From contig NZ_JAIEWN010000052.1 of NCBI RefSeq assembly GCF_019599295.1, positions 5,319-37,616 of the forward strand: a DNA stretch of 32,298 bases. The letters are read 5' to 3'. A program made the position numbers and the translations under genes. The notes below the pieces were generated by a model that searched no databases, was not told the DNA's origin, and was given only the letters and a program-made list of their open reading frames with translations. Origin of the DNA: Oscillochloris sp. ZM17-4. Its GTDB lineage: Bacteria > Chloroflexota > Chloroflexia > Chloroflexales > Chloroflexaceae. Positions 14,902-23,678 of this stretch are shown in pieces; positions within the stretch are counted from its first letter, which is position 1, and every line of letters starts with the position of its first letter.

Positions 14902-16128
14902 TCAGATTGCACGACCCTGTGGAAGCTGGCGTATGGCCGCAGCCATGATAGTGTCGGCCTTGTAGGCCCAGGTGCTCTGCTCGGGCACCGGCCAGCGCAC
15001 GATCTGCTCGCCGGCCCGCAGGCGGGACACAAACTCACCGACGGCGGCGGTGAACTCGGCCGGATTCTTTGCCACACGGACCTGGGGGTAGGCGGCGAAG
15101 TCCTGGGCCTTACCGATCTGGGTGCTCACCACGAGCTTACCCATCGCCAGGTACTCATAGAGCTTGATCGGATCGACGCCGTGCTGGCGGGCCGTATGGT
15201 ATGGGATCAGGCAGATATCGAAGGCGGACAGGTAGCCAGGCAGCTGATCATAGGGCTTGTCGCCCAGGTAGTGGGCGTTCGGCTCGCTCCAGACGCGCGC
15301 CATCCAGGCTGGGTTCAGCTGCTGGCCGATGAACACCATGTGGACATCGGGCAGCGCGCGCAGTGTGGCGACGAGCGCCTCGACGTCGATCATCTCCTGC
15401 ATCTTCCCGGCGTAGCCGATGATCGGCCCGGGGATGCCGGCCATATCCGCAGGGCGGGGGCGCGGGATCGTGGGGTCAAATACCTCTAGGTCAACGCCAT
15501 TTGGGATGCAGAGCGCGTCGGGGCGGCGCTCGGCAAACCAGCCGGCCGTCTCCGGCGAGTTGGCGTAGAGCAGGTCGGCGTGCTGCATCCAGTAGTCATA
15601 CTCCTCGGCTAGGCCGGGCACATCTCTGTAGAGAGCGTGCTTGAGCAGGTTGTCCTGGGCATCGGCGATCAGGATGGGCGGCCGCAGCGCGCGGGCGAGG
15701 GGCGTGAAGAGCGGCGCGGAGAGGAACATCGCATAGTCGTCGCTCAGGCCCATGTCGCGCATCGCGGCGCGCACGGCGGCGGCCACATGTGGCCTCGCGA
15801 AGATATAGCGCGTCCAGGCGCGGCGCATGGCGAGCGGGCGCAGCACCTCCGGCACGACGATGTCGAGCGTGTAGGTTTTCGGGCCGACCTGCGAGAGGTA
15901 GGCGCCGCCGCGCCGGCGCAGCAGGCGTCCGCGGCGCACGCGCCAGCCGTGCCGGTAGATCGCGATCTCAGAGAGCGAGATCGGTCGGTTGACCACCAGC
16001 ATCCGCCCGACATTGGGGTGCCGACCGATCTGCTGCATCAGATGCGCGTCGCGCGTGCGGAAGCCCTCGCGCTCACACTTCCGCCAGTCGTGGAAGGGGA
16101 CGAAGAGAAGGTCAAGCGGGGTGCTCAT
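14902..16128 (-). CDS. Glycosyltransferase, GT-B fold (GT4-like)
   Basis: A 408-residue cytoplasmic glycosyltransferase. The N-terminal domain is divergent (LLFVPFHDWRKCEREGFRTRD). The C-terminal domain shows IPNGVDLEVFD, IGYAGKMQEMIDVEALV and HGVDPIKLYEYLAMGKLVVST, the latter two matching the sugar-nucleotide-binding part of GT4 enzymes that use a KLYEY loop. The acceptor is unknown. The ATG at 16128 overlaps the stop of the upstream polymerase as ATGA, indicating coupling; the longer open frame reaching 16317 is only read-through into the polymerase gene. Confidence 0.88.
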   Translation of the reverse strand: MSTPLDLLFVPFHDWRKCEREGFRTRDAHLMQQIGRHPNVGRMLVVNRPISLSEIAIYRHGWRVRRGRLLRRRGGAYLSQVGPKTYTLDIVVPEVLRPLAMRRAWTRYIFARPHVAAAVRAAMRDMGLSDDYAMFLSAPLFTPLARALRPPILIADAQDNLLKHALYRDVPGLAEEYDYWMQHADLLYANSPETAGWFAERRPDALCIPNGVDLEVFDPTIPRPRPADMAGIPGPIIGYAGKMQEMIDVEALVATLRALPDVHMVFIGQQLNPAWMARVWSEPNAHYLGDKPYDQLPGYLSAFDICLIPYHTARQHGVDPIKLYEYLAMGKLVVSTQIGKAQDFAAYPQVRVAKNPAEFTAAVGEFVSRLRAGEQIVRWPVPEQSTWAYKADTIMAAAIRQLPQGRAI

Positions 16129-17654
16129 GGTGTTGGCCCAGGGATGATCATAGAGGGAGGGAGGCTCGCCGGGGCGGCTGCCAGCTGCGTGGCCTGGCCC
16201 CATGGTCGGGTCATCAGGCCCAGCAGGAGCCAGAAGTAGTAGTTCGCCGGGTAGGCGTCGAGCACTGGAGTCACTAGGCCGCTCACCAGGAAGGCGCATG
16301 CGACAGCGATCGCCCACTGGGTTGTCTGCAAGCGGCCCGGCGACGTGCGAGCATAGTATCTCAGGCTAGAGAGCCCGCGCCGCAAGCAGAGCCCGATGAT
16401 GGCAAGGAATATGAGCAGCCCGAAGGCCCCGAGCTCGATCTGTACCTTTAGGAAAAGGTTGTGGCTGGCGACGAAAAACGAGGTGGCCCCCTCATAATAG
16501 ACTGACAACCCCTCGCCAGCGCTGCTGGTGCCATAGCCGATCAGGGGATGTTGCACCAGGGCTGGCAGCAGCTCGTCCCGCCAGATCTGCAGCCGGTAGA
16601 TAAAGGTTGGCGCATTCAAGGGGTCGAGGACAGCGCCCAGGGCATCGGTGAGCACGGGGATGCGACCGCTCAGGGCGACCGCCAGCAGCGCCACGACAGC
16701 GACCGACGCGATCGCGGTGCCGACCATCAGCCGGCGCAGCTTCTGGCGCAGGTTCGGCGAGAGGGCGATCTGGAACAAAATGATGACGCCGACCCCGACG
16801 GCCATACCGACCCAGTTGCCCTTGGTGCGGGTCAGGAATAGGGTGATCATCTGCACGCCCAGGGCCATGCCGAGCGCCCAGAAGCGGATCGACCAGAGGC
16901 GGGTGGTGAGCATCATCCGAAATGTGATCAGCCCGGCGACAACCAGATACAGGCCCAGGTGAAATGGGCCGGGGAGCGTCGCAAAAGGGCGCAGCCGACC
17001 GCCCATCAGGTAGGTCACCTCGCTGGCGGTCGATAGATCGATCAGCCGATAGTCCAGGCTTGACGGCATCAGAAACTGCTTGATCCCATAGGCGGCGATC
17101 GGCACCGAGAGGATGATCAGCAGCCACTCAAAGCGCCGGGCCATCGTGTCGGTAAAGGTATAGCGGCCCGCATAGAGCGCGATGCTCATATAGGCGAACT
17201 TGCGAAACCCCTCGACCCCGGCCTGGAGTGAGGGCACATTCGGGTTGAACATCTGAAAAAATGCCAGCCCCAGGAAAAGCACGTGAAGCAGATCAACCCA
17301 GCCGACGCGCTGCCGCCCGCGTGTGATCTGGCCCGCCATATAGATCGCGAGCGCCGCCAGAATGCCGAGGTCGAAGGTGAGCGGTGCAAACCGGCTCCCG
17401 CTGATCGCCTTGAAGATCCCGGTCAGCGGCACCAGGATGAGCATGAGTAGCAGGGCGTTGGCCCGAAACTGCCGCAGAAACACCAGGCTGGCGAGGGGGG
17501 CGCCGAGCAGAAGCACGGCGGACAGGAGGATGTAGCGCTCGGGGAGCAGCTGCACCGCTACCACCGCCCCAACGCATGCCAGGATCGCGCCACCGATCAG
17601 GAGGCGCTCGTGTGGTAGCAGGTTCGGGGATGTCTCTTGTGGTACTGTCCGCAT
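16125..17654 (-). CDS. O-antigen polymerase/ligase-like protein (Wzy)
   Basis: An integral membrane protein of 509 aa with about eleven to twelve helices and a large loop between the later ones, the layout of the O-antigen ligase/Wzy_C family. Recognisable family pieces are LFLTRTKGNWVGMAVG, and HPLIGYGTSSAGEG followed by SHNLFLKVQIELGAFGLLIF. It would join lipid-linked repeat units into a chain, working with the Wzx flippase and the Wzz-like protein in this cluster. Being in an exopolysaccharide cluster without lipid-A genes, polymerase is more likely than ligase. The ATG at 17654 has only a modest ribosome site. Confidence 0.88.
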   Translation of the reverse strand: MRTVPQETSPNLLPHERLLIGGAILACVGAVVAVQLLPERYILLSAVLLLGAPLASLVFLRQFRANALLLMLILVPLTGIFKAISGSRFAPLTFDLGILAALAIYMAGQITRGRQRVGWVDLLHVLFLGLAFFQMFNPNVPSLQAGVEGFRKFAYMSIALYAGRYTFTDTMARRFEWLLIILSVPIAAYGIKQFLMPSSLDYRLIDLSTASEVTYLMGGRLRPFATLPGPFHLGLYLVVAGLITFRMMLTTRLWSIRFWALGMALGVQMITLFLTRTKGNWVGMAVGVGVIILFQIALSPNLRQKLRRLMVGTAIASVAVVALLAVALSGRIPVLTDALGAVLDPLNAPTFIYRLQIWRDELLPALVQHPLIGYGTSSAGEGLSVYYEGATSFFVASHNLFLKVQIELGAFGLLIFLAIIGLCLRRGLSSLRYYARTSPGRLQTTQWAIAVACAFLVSGLVTPVLDAYPANYYFWLLLGLMTRPWGQATQLAAAPASLPPSMIIPGPTP

Positions 17655-17737
17655 ACGTCTTACGTCCCAGCGCAGGGCGATTATGCCAAATGACGCCTTG
17701 CACTATCCCAAATGGTAAAGCTGCGACGAACCTTGTC

Positions 17738-18904
17738 TTACGTGATGAGGCTATGATAGCGCGCGCCGAGGGCCGCACCCTGCTTCTGCGCATCAAAGTT
17801 CGTCTCGATATGCTGCCGCCCGGCCCAGCCCATCGCCTCCCAGCGCTCGGGGTGATCTGCCATCCATGCGAGGTGATCCGCGAGCGCTGGAGCGTCGCGC
17901 TCCTCGGCCAGCAGGCCATTGGCCCCGTGGATAACAACCCCTGGGATGTCGCAGTGGCGGGTGCTGATGATCGGCATGCCCGAGGCGGCCATATCGATCA
18001 GGCTCACCGGCGCGCCGCCCTCGCTATCGCCGTCGCCCGCAGTGACGCTCGGCGAGAGAAAGATGTGGTGCGCGTAGGCCTGGGCGAGTAGCTCGGCGTA
18101 GGGCCGGTAGCCGAGCATACGGGTCGCCGGCTCTAGATTATACCGTCGAATGACATCCAGGATGGCACGCTTCTCGGCCTGCTCCCTGGGCGTGCCCGAG
18201 GAGTCGCCGATCACCGTGACCTCAACCGGGACGCCGCGCGCGGCCAGCATGCCGATCGCCTCCAGGGCGTAGGGGATGCCCTTCTTCTCGCGGAAGCTGC
18301 CGGCGATCAGCACGCGCAGCGGCTCTCCTGCCTGGCGCCGACGCGGCGCAAAGGCGATCTCGCCAACCTCAACGCCGAGGCGCTGGACGCGCACCTTCTC
18401 GGGCGGGCAGCCGAGATCAGCCAGCCGTGCGGCCATAAACTCGCCCTCGCAGAGGAACAGGTCGGCCCGGCGGAAGAGCTCGCGGTAGCGGCGACGCCAG
18501 TAGGGCCGCGAGCGCGGCAGCATGCTGATATCGTAGCCATAAAAGGTGACGACGTGGGGCAGGCGGTAGCGGCGCGCCAGGGGCAGATCGAACCACGCCC
18601 GGTCGCCAAAGTGCGAATGGAGCAGAGCAGGGCGCTCGGTATCAAGCAGTGTTCGATAGTTCGCCGGCACAAAGCGTACCCCGAGGCGGCGCTGGAGCGA
18701 CACCAGGCGCGGCGGCATCGGGCGGCGCGGCGTATAGAGTCGCTCCATCGGGAACTGCTCGGGGTGATCGAGTCTATCAACAAGCACCAGCGGCGAGGTG
18801 TCTGGCGTGTTTCGGATCTGCGTGTAGACCCAGATCATCGTTGTCGACAGCCAGATCGGGAGCGAGTGGACAATGCGTGGTGACGCTGATGGCAGGCGGC
18901 TCAT
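17738..18904 (-). CDS. GT4 glycosyltransferase, WcaL/AmsK-like
   Basis: A 388-residue GT-B enzyme. The middle contains LLHSHFGDRAWFDLPLA and VVTFYGYDISML, characteristic of colanic-acid-type (WcaL/AmsK) galactosyl- or mannosyltransferases. The C-terminal domain has AGSFREKKGIPYALEAI and GGAPVSLIDMAASGMPIIST; where most relatives carry a second glutamate the motif reads Asp, a mild deviation. The start at 18904 has a GGTGGAG site. It follows the flippase gene after 13 bases and precedes the polymerase by 83 bases, so cotranscription is expected. Confidence 0.9.
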   Translation of the reverse strand: MSRLPSASPRIVHSLPIWLSTTMIWVYTQIRNTPDTSPLVLVDRLDHPEQFPMERLYTPRRPMPPRLVSLQRRLGVRFVPANYRTLLDTERPALLHSHFGDRAWFDLPLARRYRLPHVVTFYGYDISMLPRSRPYWRRRYRELFRRADLFLCEGEFMAARLADLGCPPEKVRVQRLGVEVGEIAFAPRRRQAGEPLRVLIAGSFREKKGIPYALEAIGMLAARGVPVEVTVIGDSSGTPREQAEKRAILDVIRRYNLEPATRMLGYRPYAELLAQAYAHHIFLSPSVTAGDGDSEGGAPVSLIDMAASGMPIISTRHCDIPGVVIHGANGLLAEERDAPALADHLAWMADHPERWEAMGWAGRQHIETNFDAQKQGAALGARYHSLIT

Positions 18905-18917
18905 CGCTCCACCCCAC

Positions 18918-20384
18918 CTAATACTTCTGCTGGTGGCGAGCGATCCATAACGGTATTCCTGTGATCTCTAAAATGTTGCGCAGCTGTTCCCGGTTGATCA
19001 GGAAGTTCACCAATAGATAGACCAATGCGCCAGTCGGCACGGTGATCAGCAAGACCCACAGGCTGTTGGCATGGGATAGGAGCGTGACCCTCAACCCGAT
19101 GATGGCGATGAGCATCAGGGCACCACTTACAAAGGGTTGCCACAGTGCTGGGATCAGGTGGCTTATCGGAAGACCGATAAGTTTAAAGGGTATGGCAAAG
19201 TTCGGGTAGGCCAGAATGATGGTGATGATCGCATATGCCGAGGCAACCCCAACAATCCCCCACCGCAAGCCTATAACAATAGAGAGAATGGCAAGCGATG
19301 TAGATACGACCCCCCAGCGGAACAGCCATTCGGTACGGCCCATAGATTGGTAGATCGTGCCGACGGTCGTTATAATAGACTGGATCATCCCAACCGGCGC
19401 GAGAATGATCAGCACGTCAGCCACCGGCATCCATTGGTCTCCAAGAACAAACACGACGAAAGAGTCGGCGACACCCATTAGGCCAAACATTAAAGGGCAT
19501 GTGATCAGTGCGATCAAGCCAACCGCTTTGAGATAGACCCGGCGAAACCTCGCCGGGTCATCTTGCATCAGGGCAAATGACGGAAACATAACACGCCCGA
19601 TGACTTGGGAGATATTCTGTAGGGGGTAGAGCATGATACGGTAGGCGAGCGTGTAGTACCCGAGCGGCTGAGACCCGAGATAGCGCCCGACGAGAAGGTT
19701 GTCGACATTGCGCGAAAAATAGTTCAGGATATTAAAGCCTGCCAGATTCAAACTGTAGCGAAGGGCAGATGTCGCCTCAGACCATTGGAAGGAAACCATC
19801 GGTCGCCAGGTCGAAAATACCCAGAGCAGAACAGCGGTTACCGTCGTGAGTGCCAGGGTCTGATAGACTAAACTCCATGCCCCTGCGCCCCCCAGGGCTG
19901 AACCAATGCCGATGGCGGCCCCCGCGAGCGAAGCTGCGATCTCTACTTTGGCCAGGGTGCGAAACGCAAGCTGGCGCTCAAGCAGTGCTTTTTGGACGAT
20001 CGCTGTCTCAGATATCAGAAAGGTTATAGCGAAAAAGCGGAGCATTGGCAGGACGCGCGGCTCCTGGTAGAACATAACGATCAGCGGCGCAGCCATATAA
20101 AGGGCACACCCTGCAAAAAACCCGAAAAGAAGGTTCATCCAAAAGATGCCACTTAAGAAATCTTCCGATATCTTCTGTCTCTGGATGATGGCGGCAGCAG
20201 TGCCAAGATCCGTGAAGAGCATGACAAAGCCTGTGACGACGGTCGCCATGCCTACCAGGCCAAAATCTGACGGCAGAAGGAGGCGCGCAAGGATGATCAT
20301 GGTAAGGAGCTGTAGTATCTGTCGCCCAACCTGTGAGACGGCAGACCACTTGACCCCTGAGATAGCTGCTCGTTTGATCTCCAT
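18918..20384 (-). CDS. Polysaccharide flippase (Wzx, MOP family)
   Basis: A membrane protein of 488 aa with about twelve to fourteen helices, belonging to the lipopolysaccharide-flippase branch of the MOP superfamily. The N-terminus (AISGVKWSAVSQVGRQ) and the early motif (ARLLLPSDFGLVGMATVV) are typical, as is RNVDNLLVGRYLGSQPLGYY in the middle. It moves lipid-linked repeat units across the cytoplasmic membrane. ATG at 20384 is preferred; a GTG at 20408 in the same frame is possible. The gene looks less GC-rich than the glycosyltransferase genes around it, common for wzx. Confidence 0.92.
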   Translation of the reverse strand: MEIKRAAISGVKWSAVSQVGRQILQLLTMIILARLLLPSDFGLVGMATVVTGFVMLFTDLGTAAAIIQRQKISEDFLSGIFWMNLLFGFFAGCALYMAAPLIVMFYQEPRVLPMLRFFAITFLISETAIVQKALLERQLAFRTLAKVEIAASLAGAAIGIGSALGGAGAWSLVYQTLALTTVTAVLLWVFSTWRPMVSFQWSEATSALRYSLNLAGFNILNYFSRNVDNLLVGRYLGSQPLGYYTLAYRIMLYPLQNISQVIGRVMFPSFALMQDDPARFRRVYLKAVGLIALITCPLMFGLMGVADSFVVFVLGDQWMPVADVLIILAPVGMIQSIITTVGTIYQSMGRTEWLFRWGVVSTSLAILSIVIGLRWGIVGVASAYAIITIILAYPNFAIPFKLIGLPISHLIPALWQPFVSGALMLIAIIGLRVTLLSHANSLWVLLITVPTGALVYLLVNFLINREQLRNILEITGIPLWIARHQQKY

Positions 20385-20493
20385 AGCGTTATGTGGTTGG
20401 CTCGGCACGCCTATGCGCTCGCCGAATCGCCTGTTGCATCCATAATATTGATGTCAGATGCCGCCCGACCGATGATAGCTGTGGCGTAGGATC

Positions 20494-21213
20494 TTACTCA
20501 GGGTCGCGGTATCTGTTTTTGACACGCCTTGCCGGGGTGCCGCTGAGTAAGGAGTTCTCCTTGAAAGAGGAGGTCACAACACTACTCATCGTAACAAAGG
20601 AGTCTTTGCCGATAGACACGCCCGGAAGAACGACCACATTGAGCGCCACTCCTACATTGGCACCAAGAAAGATCGCCCCCTCGATCATATACTGTTTTGA
20701 ATGATCGATGAGCGGGTTAAATTGTACTGAGCGGTCTGACGGGTCATCGTCGGAGCGAAAATGATGGGAGAAGGAGTAGGCCTTAAAGCCGGATGAGAGG
20801 CCGCAATCATCTGAGATGTAGACGCCCCCGATACCAGAGATGATCGACTGCGGTGCAATATGCACTCGCTTGCCAATATAAACCTGGCCCTTCTCAAGAG
20901 GAAAGTCTGCGTTTGGGAGCAAGCGCCTTTGCCTTTTGCTCCTATCGGGGCCACCCATAATGATGACGCCTCTATCTATCCATGCGTTGTCATCAATTGA
21001 GATAGACTGGGGATTCTGAAAATAGACCCCCTCTTCGATCCTGACGCCTTTGCCCAGGAATTTGAGCTGCGGCTTCCACACCCAGTACCGTAATATAGGG
21101 CCAATCGGCCCCGGGAAATGGTTGACCAGCATATGGAGTATATTGGCAGGCAGGGCTGCCAGTATCCGCACCCCTTTGTAGAGGCGTCTTAATCGCTGCT
21201 GAAGTGAGCGCAT
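20494..21213 (-). CDS. Left-handed beta-helix acyltransferase (second hexapeptide protein)
   Basis: A 239-residue protein with hexapeptide-repeat segments (LGKGVRIEEGVYFQNPQSISIDDNAWIDRG, IGKRVHIAPQSIISGIGGVYISDDC, LGANVGVALNVVVLPGVSIG) and a typical closing motif (LLSGTPARRVKNRY). SFSHHFRSDD is the likely catalytic histidine region. It probably O- or N-acetylates a sugar; two aminotransferase genes immediately upstream make an amino sugar a plausible substrate. The ATG at 21213 follows a good CAGGAG. Base composition is visibly more AT-rich than the neighbouring aminotransferases, a possible sign of separate acquisition. Confidence 0.86.
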   Translation of the reverse strand: MRSLQQRLRRLYKGVRILAALPANILHMLVNHFPGPIGPILRYWVWKPQLKFLGKGVRIEEGVYFQNPQSISIDDNAWIDRGVIIMGGPDRSKRQRRLLPNADFPLEKGQVYIGKRVHIAPQSIISGIGGVYISDDCGLSSGFKAYSFSHHFRSDDDPSDRSVQFNPLIDHSKQYMIEGAIFLGANVGVALNVVVLPGVSIGKDSFVTMSSVVTSSFKENSLLSGTPARRVKNRYRDPE

Positions 21214-21269
21214 CGTGTGCTCCTGGTATCTTGTGCAACGCGGGTGCCCCAGGGATTCCCGGAGCGGCT

Positions 21270-22511
21270 CTATGCTAGGCAAGGCAGGTTAATGCAGCGC
21301 GCCACGGCCTCGTCGGCCTGCGGGCAGCCGGCCACGACGCCGGGCGCGGGGTGGCGGTGGGAGACGAACCAGACCCCGGGCTTGACGCCGAGGCTGCGCA
21401 TGGCCCAGCGCAGATCCTGCTTCTGCTCGGGGCGAACCAGCACCGGGTAGCGCAGGTACACGGGCCGAGATCCCGGCAGGACAAGGGGCTTTGCCAGGCC
21501 CTGCGCATCGCACCAGGCATCCCAGCGCGCCGCCGTCGCGCGCCGCCGGCTGTTGTATGCGTCTACCTTGGCCAGCTGGCTCATCCCGAGGGCGGCGATC
21601 GGAGCCGCCATCCGCCGGCCATAGTACGGCGGGCGACGCCCATCTATCTCCCCGTCTGTCGTTGAGATCAGCTCCGTATGCCCGTACCGCAGGTACCACA
21701 GATCGCCAAGCCACCAGCGTGACGGGTGCTTAAAGCGGTAGTAGTTCAGCGCCACCTGGTGCAACTGTCGGTCGATCCATGTGTCATCGGGCAGGGGCGC
21801 GGCGTCTCGGATATCCGCCAGACGCGCCGCGAGATCGGCGCGGTTGGTCGTGGCGATACCGCCCTGGATCGTGGTGAGCACTTTTGACTGTTCGAGAGAG
21901 TAGAAGGCGATATCGCCATAGTTGCCGACGTTCACCCCGCGATACGCCGCGCCCGTGGCGTGCGCGCAGTCCTCAATCACCGGCAGGCCATGCCGCCGGG
22001 CGACATCGAGAATAGCCTCATAATCGCGGCAGACCAGGCCGAACAGGTGCTGGAGCAGGATCGCCTTTGTGCGCGGGGTGATGCGCCGTTCGAGCGATGT
22101 GACATCCAGCCCGTAGGTCTCGTGCTCGATATCTGCGTAGATGGGCGTGAGGCCGGCGTAGCTCAGGGCATTGGGCACGACCACACAGGTGTAGCCGGGG
22201 ATGGCGACCTCATCACCAGGCCGGAGATCCAGCGCGGTCAGGCAGGCGCTCAGCGCCTCGCGTCCACTCATAAAGGCATACGCGGCGGCCGAGCCGTTCC
22301 ACTGCGCGAAGGCTGCCTCGAAGCGCGCGACTGGCTCGCAGGCGTCCCAATCGGTGCGATGGCGCAGCCAGCGCCTGGCGACCGCCAGATCATCGGCGTC
22401 GAGGGTCATTGATGTGAGGGATGGAGCCTGGAGGGGCAGCCGATTCGCCAGATACCAGAGGTTGCGCACCTGACCTCGACCGACTGCACGTATCACGCGG
22501 GCAATGCTCAT
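21270..22511 (-). CDS. DegT/DnrJ/EryC1-family aminotransferase (divergent)
   Basis: A 413-residue PLP-dependent enzyme of the sugar aminotransferase family. The PLP motifs are present: VIEDCAHATGA with Asp181 for the ring nitrogen, and SLEQSKVLTTIQGG with Lys210 as the Schiff-base lysine. It has an extra N-terminal stretch of about 35 residues, and an unusual tryptophan/tyrosine-rich insert around 265-300. Members make amino sugars from keto nucleotide sugars with glutamate. Its ATG overlaps the stop of the upstream aminotransferase by one base (TGATG); GTG at 22514 is the alternative start. The family also contains dehydratase-like members, but those lack the lysine, which is kept here. Confidence 0.87.
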   Translation of the reverse strand: MSIARVIRAVGRGQVRNLWYLANRLPLQAPSLTSMTLDADDLAVARRWLRHRTDWDACEPVARFEAAFAQWNGSAAAYAFMSGREALSACLTALDLRPGDEVAIPGYTCVVVPNALSYAGLTPIYADIEHETYGLDVTSLERRITPRTKAILLQHLFGLVCRDYEAILDVARRHGLPVIEDCAHATGAAYRGVNVGNYGDIAFYSLEQSKVLTTIQGGIATTNRADLAARLADIRDAAPLPDDTWIDRQLHQVALNYYRFKHPSRWWLGDLWYLRYGHTELISTTDGEIDGRRPPYYGRRMAAPIAALGMSQLAKVDAYNSRRRATAARWDAWCDAQGLAKPLVLPGSRPVYLRYPVLVRPEQKQDLRWAMRSLGVKPGVWFVSHRHPAPGVVAGCPQADEAVARCINLPCLA

Positions 22512-23665
22512 CACCCGATCACATCCCGCACGCTGGCGATCACAAACGCCACATCGTCATCGCTGAGCTTGGGCGAGAGCGGCAGGCTGACCGTCTGGCG
22601 ACCGATCCGCATGGCGTGGGGGTAGTCCTCAGGCTGCCAGCCGTAGGCCTGCTGGTAGTAGGGGTGCTCGGGGACGCTCATGTAGTGGACGCCGACGCCG
22701 ACCCGGTGGGCCGTCATCGCGTTGAGGAAGGCGTCGCGGCTGATCCCGGCGCGGTCCTCATCGACCAGCACCGTGTAGAGGTGGTAGGCGTGGCGCGTGT
22801 TGGCCTCGGGGGGGGGCGGCAGGGTCAGCGGCAGGTCGGCGAAGGCATCGTTATAGCGCCGCCAGATCTCGCCGCGGCGCAGCCAGCTCTGCTCAACTCG
22901 ATCAAGCTGGTGGATGCCGATGGCGGCCTGGAGATCCATCATGTTGTACTTGAAGCCGCACTCGACCACCTGGTAGTGCTTGTAGCCCTCGTCGCTGAAG
23001 CGCTTCCAGGCATCCCGCGACATCCCGTGCAGGGCGAGCATCTTGATCCGGGCGATATCCTCCTCGCGGCGGGCGATCACCATGCCGCCCTCGCCGGTGG
23101 AGACATTCTTGGTGGCGTAGAAGCTGAAGCAGCTAAAGTCGCCGAAGGTGCCGGCCTGCTCGCCGTGGTACTGAGTCTCGATCGCGTGGGCGCAGTCCTC
23201 GATGATCCGCAGGTCGTGGCGCTCGGCGATCTCGCGCAGGGCGTCCATGTCGCAGGGCCGGCCGGCGAAGTGGACGGGCAGGATCGCCCGGGTGCGCGGG
23301 GTGATCGCCGCCTCCACCCGGGCCGGGTCAATATTCATCGTCTCGGGGTCGACATCAGCCATCACTGGGCGCAGGTCGGCGTGGATGATCGCGTTGACCG
23401 AGGCACAGAAGGTGAGCGGGGTGGTGATCACCTCATCGCCAGGGCTAAACCCAGCGGCAAGCATGCTGAGGTGGAGGGCCGCCGTGCAGGAGTTCACCGC
23501 GGCCACATGCTCCACGCCCTTATAGGCGGCGAAGTCGCGCTCGAAGCGGGCCACCTTAGGGCCGGTGCCAAGCCAGCCGCTCTTCATACTTGCGACGACC
23601 TCGGCGATCTCCGCGTCTTCGATCTGCGGGGCACCAAAGATCAAGAATGGCCGTTCGCCGCTCAT
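22511..23665 (-). CDS. DegT/DnrJ/EryC1/StrS sugar aminotransferase
   Basis: A 384-residue PLP enzyme with the canonical motifs of UDP/dTDP-4-keto-sugar aminotransferases (ArnB/PseC/WecE type): GWLGTGPKVARFE near the N-terminus, IIEDCAHAIET with Asp157, and SFYATKNVSTGEGG with Lys186 as the Schiff-base lysine. It would transfer an amino group from glutamate to a keto nucleotide sugar. No dehydratase gene that would make such a substrate is in the window. It begins 13 bases after the TPR protein and overlaps the second aminotransferase at TGATG, so both are likely made from the same message. Confidence 0.93.
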   Translation of the reverse strand: MSGERPFLIFGAPQIEDAEIAEVVASMKSGWLGTGPKVARFERDFAAYKGVEHVAAVNSCTAALHLSMLAAGFSPGDEVITTPLTFCASVNAIIHADLRPVMADVDPETMNIDPARVEAAITPRTRAILPVHFAGRPCDMDALREIAERHDLRIIEDCAHAIETQYHGEQAGTFGDFSCFSFYATKNVSTGEGGMVIARREEDIARIKMLALHGMSRDAWKRFSDEGYKHYQVVECGFKYNMMDLQAAIGIHQLDRVEQSWLRRGEIWRRYNDAFADLPLTLPPPPEANTRHAYHLYTVLVDEDRAGISRDAFLNAMTAHRVGVGVHYMSVPEHPYYQQAYGWQPEDYPHAMRIGRQTVSLPLSPKLSDDDVAFVIASVRDVIG

Positions 23666-23678
23666 ATCGTTCTCCAGG

